This document shows, piece by piece, positions 1-6,507 of a stretch of 12,340 nt of DNA. Position 1 is the first letter of the stretch. Every line of letters begins with the position of its first letter. The notes below the pieces were generated by a model. It saw only the letters and a program-made list of their open reading frames with translations. It made no database searches and was not told where the DNA came from. The position numbers and the translations under genes were made by a program. This DNA comes from an uncultured bacterium (GTDB lineage: Bacteria; Planctomycetota; Planctomycetia; Pirellulales; UBA1268): positions 1 through 12,340 of the forward strand of contig CALGAS010000274.1 in NCBI GenBank assembly GCA_937959175.1, given 5' to 3'.

Positions 1-44
1 AAGGGGACTGGCTCCGAGCGAAGCGAGGTGCCTGTACCCTTTTC
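1..44. repeat. REP-like imperfect palindrome, cut by the window edge
   Basis: The arm AAGGGGACTGGCTCCG (1-16) and the reverse complement of positions 26-41 (AAGGGTACAGGCACCT) agree at 12 of 16 positions, leaving a 9-base centre. The element ends in CCCTTTT, and its left end probably continues into an A-run outside the window. It lies just downstream of the DUF1501 gene that stops at 110. Its AAGGGGAC outer sequence is shared with the repeat at 1620-1701, so I place both in one family of intergenic REP-like elements. Positions 45-109 show no gene or clear site. Confidence 0.6.
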
Positions 45-109
45 CAACTCGAGGATGCGCGGGTTCGATGAGGGTCGCGCGGGCGGGTCGGCTCTCGGCC
101 GCGTGCCAG

Positions 110-1597
110 CTACGACATCAGATCCGGGATCACGCGGGCGTGCTCGACGCCGGTGAGCTTTTGGTCGAGGCCCTGGTAGCGGTAGGTGAACCGCTCGTGG
201 TCGAAGCCGAGGAGGTTGAGGGCCGTGGCGTGGAAGTCGCGGATGTGAACCGGGTCCTTGACGATGTTGTAGGAGAAGTCGTCGGTTTCGCCGTAGATCT
301 GGCCGCCCCGAGCCCCGCCGCCAGCCATCCACATCGTGAAGCAGCGGGGGTGATGGTCGCGGCCGTAGTTCTGCTTGGAAAGGCCCCCCTGCGAGTAGAC
401 CGTGCGGCCAAACTCGCCCCCCCAGATCACGAGCGTCTCATCCAAGAGGCCGCGGTTCTTCAGGTCGGTGATCAGGCCGTAGGTGGGCTGATCGATGTCG
501 TTGCAGCCGTTCTTGAGGCGGCCGACGACGTTGGAGTGGGTGTCCCAGTGATTGAGATAGATCTGCACGAACCGCACGCCCCGCTCCACCATCCGGCGGG
601 CCATCAAGACGCTGTTGGCAAACGAGCCGGGCTTGGTCACCTGCGGGCCGTAGAGGCCGAGCGTCGCCTGACTCTCGCTGGCGATGTCGGTCAGTTCCGG
701 CACGCTCGACTGCATTCGGAAGGCCATCTCATACTGGGCGATCCGGGTTCGGGTCTCGGGGTCGCCGATCGCGGCGGCTGTTCTTTCGTTGAGGGCCTGG
801 ATGCCGTCGAGCGTCCTGCGGCGGATTGCCGCCGGCACGCCGGGGGGATTGTTGAGGTAGAGGATCGGGTCGCCGGCGGAGCGGAAGCTGACGCCCGAGT
901 ATTCGCCGGGCAGGAAGCCGCTCGACCAGAGCCGGGCCCCGATCGCCTGGGCCTGCTCCACGACCGTCGAGCGGGCCACCAGCACGACGAAGGTGGGCAG
1001 GTCGTTGTTGAGCGAGCCCAGGCCGTAGCTGGTCCAGGCACCGAGGCAGGGCCGGCCGGTGATCTGGTTGCCGGTCTGCATGTAGGTGATCGCCGGCTCG
1101 TGGTTGATCGCCTCGGTGTGCATCGAGCGGATGAAGCAGAGGTCGTCGGCTACCTTGCCCGTCCAAGGCAACAACTCGCACATCCACATCCCGCACTGGC
1201 CCTGGCGGGCAAACTTGAAGACCGATGGAGCGATCGGAAACCGGCTCTGGCCCGAGGTCATCGTGGTCAGCCGCTGGCCGTTGCGGACGCTCTCGGGCAG
1301 GTCCTTGTCGTACCAGGCGTCCATCTGCGGCTTGTAGTCGAACATGTCCTGCTGCGGCGGGCCGCCGACCATGTGCAGGTAGATGACATGCTTGGCCTTG
1401 GGGGCGAAGTGGGGGCCGACCGCGCCGGGCACCCGGGCCACCCCGTCGGCCGGCGAGAGGCTCGTTGCCCGGGCGGCGGCTCCGGGCAGGAGGGAGGCCA
1501 GGGCGGCTCCGCCGAGCAGATGGCTGCCCGACTCGAAGAACCGGCGGCGGGTGAGGTTGAGGCCGAGTTCGGCCAGCGGCGACGGAAGCGGATTCAA
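110..1597 (-). CDS. DUF1501 family protein, Tat-exported (DUF1501-A)
   Basis: This is a DUF1501 protein (alkaline-phosphatase-like superfamily), 495 residues if started at the TTG at 1597. The family is abundant in planctomycetes and usually encoded beside PSCyt1/PSD1 proteins; its reaction is not established. An N-terminal twin-arginine signal is visible: RRRFFES near residue 17, then a hydrophobic stretch ending in PGAAARA, so export through Tat is likely. Family motifs include VIYLHMVGGPPQQDMFD (about 71-87), NHWDTHSN (349-356), WGGEFGR (392-398) and GRDHHPRCF (412-420). The Asp and His residues in these motifs would be the metal-binding or catalytic candidates. Start choice: the longest frame begins with ATG at 1633, but that codon lies inside an inverted repeat. 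TTG at 1595-1597 has GGAG 9 bases upstream and gives an N-terminus MNPLPSPLAEL, the usual shape for this family. PSD1-A lies upstream on the same strand, 102 bases away. The family call is firm and the start is probable. Confidence 0.93.
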   Translation of the reverse strand: MNPLPSPLAELGLNLTRRRFFESGSHLLGGAALASLLPGAAARATSLSPADGVARVPGAVGPHFAPKAKHVIYLHMVGGPPQQDMFDYKPQMDAWYDKDLPESVRNGQRLTTMTSGQSRFPIAPSVFKFARQGQCGMWMCELLPWTGKVADDLCFIRSMHTEAINHEPAITYMQTGNQITGRPCLGAWTSYGLGSLNNDLPTFVVLVARSTVVEQAQAIGARLWSSGFLPGEYSGVSFRSAGDPILYLNNPPGVPAAIRRRTLDGIQALNERTAAAIGDPETRTRIAQYEMAFRMQSSVPELTDIASESQATLGLYGPQVTKPGSFANSVLMARRMVERGVRFVQIYLNHWDTHSNVVGRLKNGCNDIDQPTYGLITDLKNRGLLDETLVIWGGEFGRTVYSQGGLSKQNYGRDHHPRCFTMWMAGGGARGGQIYGETDDFSYNIVKDPVHIRDFHATALNLLGFDHERFTYRYQGLDQKLTGVEHARVIPDLMS

Positions 1598-1610
1598 CGG
1601 ACAAATCTCC
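1595..1610 (-). promoter_or_regulatory. Shine-Dalgarno and TTG start of DUF1501-A
   Basis: On the minus strand GGAG (complement of 1607-1610) is followed by 9 bases and then TTG (complement of 1595-1597). The upstream in-frame ATG at 1631-1633 lies in a palindrome arm and is preceded by a G-rich strand of that same hairpin, which would sequester it. The TTG start gives a protein beginning (M)NPLPSPLAEL before the twin-arginine motif, as is usual in DUF1501 proteins. Confidence 0.65.
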
Positions 1611-1619
1611 AACGGGAGA

Positions 1620-1701
1620 AAAAAAGGGGACATCCCCCTTTTCTGAGACAGAAATCCCTTCGCACAGGAGCGGGTGAGAAAAGGGGGATGTCCCCTTTTT
1701 T
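1620..1701. repeat. 25-bp perfect inverted repeat, BIME-like pair of mini-palindromes
   Basis: The arm at 1620-1644 is the exact reverse complement of 1677-1701, with a 32-base spacer at 1645-1676. Each arm is itself a palindrome: AAAAGGGG, five bases, CCCCTTTT. The element is therefore two inverted copies of a small hairpin, as in REP doublets. It fills the gap between PSD1-A and DUF1501-A and touches the last two bases of the PSD1-A stop codon. Read on the minus strand, a 25-bp stem is followed by seven T (complement of 1619-1625), which could also act as a terminator or attenuator between the two genes. Confidence 0.9.
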
Positions 1702-4700
1702 ATTTGCAGAGCACCTCGTCGAGGTTCATGAGCTGGTTGACGAGCATCGTCCAGGCGGCCAGCTGCGGTAGGTCGGCGGCCCGGGGCGGCGATGCACCGA
1801 CGGCCACGAGGTCGGCGGCATCGCTTGGATGAAGCGAGTAATAGGCCGAGAGATCGGCCAGGGAGGCCGCGGCGATCGCCTGCTCGTCGGACTGAAGCGG
1901 CCGGGCCATGAGCCGGCGGGCGATGAAGTCGATTCGGGCGGCCTCGTCGTCAGGCTGCCCGAGGGCGAGGTCGGCGAGGGCCCGGGCGGCCTCGACAAAC
2001 TGCGGGTCGTTGAGCGTGACGAGCGCCTGGAGGGGCGTGTTGGTCCGCTCGCGGGTGACCGTGCAGATCTCGCGGGAGGGGGCGTTGAAGATGTCGAGCG
2101 AGGTCGGCGGGGCCGACCGCTTCCAGAACCAGTACATGCTGCGGCGGTAGAGATCCTCGCCCTTGCCGGGGACGTATTTCTTGGTGTTGCTCTCCGGCAT
2201 CGCGACGGCCGCCCAGACGCCCGGCGGCTGATACGGCTTGACGCTCGGGCCGCCGAGTTTCTCAACCAGCAGGCCGCTGGCGGCCAACGCCTGATCGCGG
2301 ACCATTTCGGCGTCCATTCGGAAGCGGGGCCCGCGGGAGAGGAGCCGGTTGTCGCGATCGGCCGCGATCTTCTCGGGCGTGACGGTGGTGGCCTGCCGGT
2401 AGGCGGCGCTTGTGAGCATCTGGCGGAAGAGCCGCTTGACGTCCCAGCCGTGCTCCCGGAAATCGACCGCCAGCCAGTCGAGCAGCGCCGGGTGGCTGGG
2501 CAGCTCACCGGTGATTCCGAAGTCGCCGGCGGTGCGGACCAGGCCCGTGCCAAAGACCTCCTGCCAGAAGCGGTTAACGGTCACGCGGGCGGTGAGCGGG
2601 TGCTCGGGGAGCAGGAGCCACTTGGCCAGGCCGAGCCGGTTGCGGGGCAGGTGGTCGGGGAAGGCAGGCAGCACTTCGGGCGTGCCGGCAGTGACCTGCT
2701 CCTTCCGCTTGTCGTATTCCCCGCGGTCGAGGATGAAGGCGGTGGGGGTGCCCGGCTTCTCGTTCATCACGTGGGCGATCGTGCCCCGGGCCTTGATCGC
2801 GGCGATCTCTCCCTCGATGCCGGTGAGCGTCTTGGTGGCCACGATGAAGGCGTCGTCGAGCGTGCCCAGCCACCAGTCGTAGAGGCCGCCGGCCGCCGCC
2901 GCGCGCTTTTCCGGTGGCAGTTTGACAAGTTCGGCGAGCGTGTCGGCCTGGGAGACGCCCCCCACTTCGGCCTCCGAGAGGGCCCGGCCCAGGATCGTGA
3001 GCTCCGCCAGGCCCACCCCGTACGCGGCGTCGCCGGGCGTGCGGCTGCCGACGGTGAGCGGGACGGTTGTCCGCACCGTGTTCCGCTTGAAGCGGTTGTT
3101 TTCGACCTTCAGCTTCTGGGGCTTGCCGTCGTAGTAGATCTTCACGCCTGCGGGTGAGCCGCTGCCGTCGTAGGTGAGCGTCACGAAGGTCCAGGCATCG
3201 GCCGGCATCTGGGCCTCGGCCGCCACCTTGAGGGCGTCCTCCGGCCAGTCGTGGATCAGGTGCATCGCGGCCCGCCGGCGCTGCACCCAGAGATCCCAGC
3301 CGCGAAACTCATTTTTCATGTCCATCCGGGCCACCACCGCGTAGGCGGTGTCGTTGGACGGCGGCTTGACCCAGCAGGAGACGGTGAAGGGCTGATCGTG
3401 CTCGAAGTCGCCTGCGGTGGCGACCTGGAGCGCCGTGCCGGAGAGGGTCACCGCCGGCCGATCTTCCGGCCCCGCCTGCCAGGCCGCCTTTTTCGAGAGG
3501 GGCAGGTCGGTCTCCTTGCCGAGCAGGTTGATATGCGTCGCGCTGCCCTCGCCTTCGGCAAACGGCAGGGAAACCAGCGGGGTATCGGGCGGGAGGGCCG
3601 CCTGAATCGAATCGGGTGTGAGCCCGGCCAGAAAGGCCTCGAAGGCAGGCCTGGCGCCGGCCCGCCGCTCGGCGACGGTCCGCTTCGCCGCCGGCAGGGC
3701 TCGCTTGAGTTCGGCCAGGCGGGGCCGGTCTGCGACCAGCGGAACGGGAAGCGTCGGCGGGGTGTTCTTGACGTTGCCGTCCTTGGCCTTCTGGGTCGTG
3801 TTATTGAAGAAGGCCGAGAGGGCATAGAAGTCTTTCATCGAGACGGGGTCGAACTTGTGGTCGTGGCAGACGGCGCAGCCGGCCGTCAGACCCATCCAGA
3901 CCGTGGCCGTCGTCTCCGTGCGGTCGCGGGCGTAGAGGACGATGTATTCCTCGTCGATGATGCCCCCCTCGTTGGTCGTCATGTTGCAGCGGTTGAAGCC
4001 GCTGCCGATCCGGGCGTTGAGCACGGCCTGGGAATCAGCGTCGGGTCCGAGGTCGACCAAGTCACCGGCCAGCTGAAGTTCTGTAAAACGGTCGAAGGGC
4101 AGGTTGTCGTTGAAGGCGTTGATCACCCACTCCCGGAAGGTCCACATCTCCCGCTCATTGTCGAAGTGGATCCCGTGGGTGTCGGCGTAGCGGGCGTAGT
4201 CGAGCCAGTGGCGACCGCGGTGCTCGCCCCAGGCGGGGCTCGCGAAGAGCGTGTCGAGGTAGCGGTCGTAGGCGTCGGGCTGGGCATCGGCCACGAAGGC
4301 CTCGACGGCGGCCGGATCGGGGGGCAGGCCGGTGACATCGAGCGCGGCCCGCCGGGCGAGCGTGCGGCGGTCGGCCTCGGCCGCAGGAGCGAGCCCTGCG
4401 GCTTCGAGCCGGGCGAGGATAAAGCGGTCGATCGGGTTCCTCACCCATGATTCGTTCTTGACCGCCGGTGGCTCGGGCTTGATCGGCGGGATGAACGACC
4501 AGTGGGGCTCGTACTCGGCCCCTTCGGCGATCCAGCGGGTGAGCAGTTCCTTCTGCTCGGCCGTGAGCGCCTTCTTCGTCTCCGGCGGCGGCATCACCTC
4601 GTCGGGGTCGTCGGAATAGACCCGGTCGAGCATCACGCTGGAGTCGGGATCGCCGGCGACGAGAGCGCCATACTCGATCGCGTCGTCGCGACGGTCGAGC

Positions 4701-4876
4701 CGCAGGTCAGCCTCGCGGCTGCCACTGTCGGAGCCGTGGCAGGAGAAGCAGTTCTCAACCAGAATCGGTCGGATGTCGCGGTTGTAGGCGACAGTGGCGT
4801 CGGCCGCTGCAGCCGGGCTGGCAAACGAGCCGATCACGGCGGTCGCGAGCGTGACAAAGCAGCCAAAGCGGAGCAT
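1700..4876 (-). CDS. PSCyt1-DUF1549-LamG-DUF1553 (PSD1) exported cytochrome-like protein (PSD1-A)
   Basis: A 1058-residue planctomycete-type multidomain protein. Order: Sec signal peptide (about 1-25, ending PAAAA); PSCyt1 cytochrome c-like domain with CFSCH at 43-47 and a candidate axial Met in DEVMPPP near 95; DUF1549/PSCyt2 (about 140-360) with a second CxxCH, CAVCH, at 334-338; a LamG/concanavalin-like beta-sandwich (about 440-640) with the FTVSCWVKP and YYDGKPQ strands typical of Laminin_G_3; DUF1553/PSD1 (about 745-1055), including NRFWQEVFG and RERTNTPLQAL. A periplasmic haem protein is inferred; substrate and redox partner are unknown. The LamG module suggests carbohydrate or surface binding. 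Start: ATG at 4874-4876 has AGGAGGTG 5 bases upstream and opens directly on the signal peptide. The frame is open for 59 more codons upstream, but these encode a non-signal-like stretch covering a probable promoter and leader. DUF1501-A follows downstream. Confidence 0.95.
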   Translation of the reverse strand: MLRFGCFVTLATAVIGSFASPAAAADATVAYNRDIRPILVENCFSCHGSDSGSREADLRLDRRDDAIEYGALVAGDPDSSVMLDRVYSDDPDEVMPPPETKKALTAEQKELLTRWIAEGAEYEPHWSFIPPIKPEPPAVKNESWVRNPIDRFILARLEAAGLAPAAEADRRTLARRAALDVTGLPPDPAAVEAFVADAQPDAYDRYLDTLFASPAWGEHRGRHWLDYARYADTHGIHFDNEREMWTFREWVINAFNDNLPFDRFTELQLAGDLVDLGPDADSQAVLNARIGSGFNRCNMTTNEGGIIDEEYIVLYARDRTETTATVWMGLTAGCAVCHDHKFDPVSMKDFYALSAFFNNTTQKAKDGNVKNTPPTLPVPLVADRPRLAELKRALPAAKRTVAERRAGARPAFEAFLAGLTPDSIQAALPPDTPLVSLPFAEGEGSATHINLLGKETDLPLSKKAAWQAGPEDRPAVTLSGTALQVATAGDFEHDQPFTVSCWVKPPSNDTAYAVVARMDMKNEFRGWDLWVQRRRAAMHLIHDWPEDALKVAAEAQMPADAWTFVTLTYDGSGSPAGVKIYYDGKPQKLKVENNRFKRNTVRTTVPLTVGSRTPGDAAYGVGLAELTILGRALSEAEVGGVSQADTLAELVKLPPEKRAAAAGGLYDWWLGTLDDAFIVATKTLTGIEGEIAAIKARGTIAHVMNEKPGTPTAFILDRGEYDKRKEQVTAGTPEVLPAFPDHLPRNRLGLAKWLLLPEHPLTARVTVNRFWQEVFGTGLVRTAGDFGITGELPSHPALLDWLAVDFREHGWDVKRLFRQMLTSAAYRQATTVTPEKIAADRDNRLLSRGPRFRMDAEMVRDQALAASGLLVEKLGGPSVKPYQPPGVWAAVAMPESNTKKYVPGKGEDLYRRSMYWFWKRSAPPTSLDIFNAPSREICTVTRERTNTPLQALVTLNDPQFVEAARALADLALGQPDDEAARIDFIARRLMARPLQSDEQAIAAASLADLSAYYSLHPSDAADLVAVGASPPRAADLPQLAAWTMLVNQLMNLDEVLCK

Positions 4877-4976
4877 CAGAACACCTCCTGGGTCGTCAGG
4901 CCGAGCGTCCCGGTTGCCCGGGATCGCCACAACGTGATTTTCAGGGTGTCGGCGTTGCGCTCCGCCGCCACTGACT
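4877..4976 (-). promoter_or_regulatory. Structured 5' leader of PSD1-A
   Basis: About 100 bases lie between the likely transcription start and ATG 4876. Reading by eye on the minus strand, a first hairpin has stem CGGCG/CGCCG, loop GAGCGCAA, and outer GTG/CAC pairs across a G-A mismatch. A second hairpin has stem TCCCGG/CCGGGA (4908-4923) closed by a GCAA tetraloop of the GNRA class. It is extended below by GCG/CGC around one bulged A. GTTGT and ACGAC could pair as a stem enclosing this second hairpin. The Shine-Dalgarno follows directly. I do not recognise a named riboswitch; a cis-regulatory RNA or a stabilising leader is inferred. Confidence 0.45.
4882..4889 (-). promoter_or_regulatory. 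Strong Shine-Dalgarno of PSD1-A
   Basis: AGGAGGTG on the minus strand lies 5 bases before ATG 4874-4876 (7 bases from the AGGAGG core). It decides the start against the longer open frame reaching 5053, because the signal peptide begins at this Met. Confidence 0.85.
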
Positions 4977-4982
4977 CCTTTC

Positions 4983-4988
4983 ACTATA
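4983..4988 (-). promoter_or_regulatory. Probable -10 box for PSD1-A
   Basis: On the minus strand GGCTATAGTGAAAG contains TATAGT, one base from the sigma70 consensus TATAAT, in otherwise GC-rich DNA. A -35 match at 17 bases spacing is poor (TGGCTC), so the promoter is suggested mainly by the -10 hexamer and its place between DUF1501-B and PSD1-A. A start near 4976 would give the leader described separately. Confidence 0.5.
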
Positions 4989-5045
4989 GCCCGCATCTGG
5001 CCGGTGAGCCAGCGATTTCCGCAGCGTGTTTTCCCGCTTTTCGGC

Positions 5046-6494
5046 CTACGCAAGGATCTCTTGGACCACCCGGGCCGGCTCGACGCCGGTGAGCTTGAAG
5101 TCGAGGCCCATGAAGCGGTGGGTGAGCCGCTCGTGGTCGATGCCCAACAGATGGAGCACCGTGGCGTGCAGGTCGCGGACGTGGACGGGGTGTTCGGCGA
5201 CGTTGTAGCTGAACTCGTCGGTCGCCCCGTAGGTGAGCCCGGGCTGCACGCCGCCCCCGCACAGAAACATCGTAAAGCACCGCGGGTGGTGGTCGCGGCC
5301 CGCCTCGGGGCTCTTCCAGTCTCCCTGGCCGGCCACGCCGCGGCCGAACTCGCCCCCCCAAATCACCAGCGTGTCGTCGAGCAGGCCCCGCCGCTCGAGG
5401 TCGATGATCAGGGCTGCGGTCGGCTGGTCGGTGTCGCGGCAGCGGGCCGTGCACCAGCTCGTCAGCCGGCTGTGGTGGTCCCAGTCGGGATGGAAGAGCT
5501 GGATGAACCGCACGCCCCGCTCGGCCAGCCGACGGGCCAGGATGCAGTTGGCCGCGTAGCTGCCCGGCCGGCGGGAGTCGGGGCCGTAGAGGTCAAAGGT
5601 CTCGTCCGACTCGTCCGACACGTCGACGAGGTGGGGCACGCTCGCCTGCATCCGGAAGGCCATCTCATACTGCCGGATTCGGGTGGCGATCTCGGCGTCG
5701 CCGGTGGCGGCGTGACGCAGGTGGTTGAGTTCGGCCAGGCCGTCGAGCATCTCGCGGCGGGACTCGCGGGCAAGCCCGGCCGGATCGCGGAGATCGAGCA
5801 CGGCGTCGCGAGCGCTTCGAAGTTTCACCCCCTGGTAGCGCGAGGGAAGGAAGCCCGAGCCCCAGTAGTGGTCGTAGAGCGGCTGATCGCTGGGCCGCTG
5901 CATCTTCGAGATCATCACGAGGTAGTCGGGCAGGTCGCGGTTGTCGCTGCCCAGCCCGTAGCTCACCCAGGCACCCATGCTCGGCCGGCCGGGGATCTGG
6001 TTGCCGGTGAGAAACTGCGTCATCGCCGGGGCGTGGTTGATCTGGTCGGTGTGCATGCTCCTGATGAAGCAGCACTTGGCCGCGACCTTCGCCAGGTGCG
6101 GCAGCCACTCCCCCACCTGGGCGCCGCTCGCGGGGCAGGTGAGAAACTTGGTGAGTCCCGGCAGCACCAACTGTTTTTGGCCCGAGGTCATCGTGGTCAG
6201 CCGCTGGCCCTGCCGGACCGAGGCGGGCAGTTCCGTGCCGGCCCACTTCGTGAGCCCCGGCTTGGGGTCGAAGAGTTCGAGCTGCGATGGGCCGCCCGAC
6301 TGCGTCAGGAAGATCACCCGCTTGGCCCGCGGGGCGAAGTGGGGCAGGCCCGGGAGGCCCGGCGGCGGCTCGGCCGCGGCCCGGGCGGCTCCCGAGCGGG
6401 CGAGCAGGTCGCCAAGCGCGATTGAGCCGAGCGACAGCCCGGCCCCGCGGGCGAGGAACGTGCGGCGGGTGGCGGCGAGGTGGGGGTCATTCAT
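5046..6494 (-). CDS. DUF1501 family protein, Tat-exported (DUF1501-B)
   Basis: A 482-residue paralogue of the DUF1501 protein at 110-1597. It starts with a twin-arginine signal, TRRTFLARG at residues 9-17, followed by a hydrophobic stretch ending GAARAAAE, so folded export through Tat is likely. Conserved blocks appear in the same order: VIFLTQSGGPSQLELFDPKP (60-79), HPDWDHHS (335-342), WGGEFGR (379-385), GRDHHPRCF (399-407), with the family's C-terminal VHVRDLHATVLHLLGIDHERL. Family function is unestablished; the fold is alkaline-phosphatase/sulfatase-like. Its ATG overlaps the stop of PSD1-B by 8 bases, so the two genes are almost certainly co-translated and the products may act together. 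No T-rich terminator follows the stop at 5046, so read-through into PSD1-A is possible. Confidence 0.95.
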   Translation of the reverse strand: MNDPHLAATRRTFLARGAGLSLGSIALGDLLARSGAARAAAEPPPGLPGLPHFAPRAKRVIFLTQSGGPSQLELFDPKPGLTKWAGTELPASVRQGQRLTTMTSGQKQLVLPGLTKFLTCPASGAQVGEWLPHLAKVAAKCCFIRSMHTDQINHAPAMTQFLTGNQIPGRPSMGAWVSYGLGSDNRDLPDYLVMISKMQRPSDQPLYDHYWGSGFLPSRYQGVKLRSARDAVLDLRDPAGLARESRREMLDGLAELNHLRHAATGDAEIATRIRQYEMAFRMQASVPHLVDVSDESDETFDLYGPDSRRPGSYAANCILARRLAERGVRFIQLFHPDWDHHSRLTSWCTARCRDTDQPTAALIIDLERRGLLDDTLVIWGGEFGRGVAGQGDWKSPEAGRDHHPRCFTMFLCGGGVQPGLTYGATDEFSYNVAEHPVHVRDLHATVLHLLGIDHERLTHRFMGLDFKLTGVEPARVVQEILA

Positions 6495-6507
6495 GGGTGA
6501 TTGCCTC
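6487..6507 (-). promoter_or_regulatory. Overlapping stop/start and Shine-Dalgarno of DUF1501-B
   Basis: On the minus strand ATGAATGA joins the DUF1501-B start (6492-6494) to the PSD1-B stop TGA (6487-6489). GAGG (complement of 6504-6507) lies 9 bases upstream inside the PSD1-B coding region. This arrangement indicates translational coupling. Confidence 0.8.

Noticed and set aside
1620..1701. Plain rho-independent terminator as the sole explanation of the repeat
   Set aside because: The stem is unusually long with a 32-base loop, and each arm is itself a palindrome. Termination may be a side effect, but the structure fits a REP doublet better.
68..1771. 567-codon plus-strand open frame opposite DUF1501-A; similar long frames at 1829-3157, 3251-4450, 5004-6425 and (minus strand) 10657-11937
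   Set aside because: All are shadows of real genes: no recognisable motifs, composition typical of reverse frames in GC-rich DNA.
4877..4976. Naming the leader a c-di-GMP (GEMM) or SAM riboswitch
   Set aside because: Short similarities exist (a GNRA-closed stem, GGGACGC), but the second conserved stem and the class-defining bases were not found.
4877..5053. N-terminal extension of PSD1-A to ATG 5053
   Set aside because: It would place 59 non-signal residues before an obvious signal peptide, overlap the end of DUF1501-B, and ignore the strong Shine-Dalgarno before 4876.
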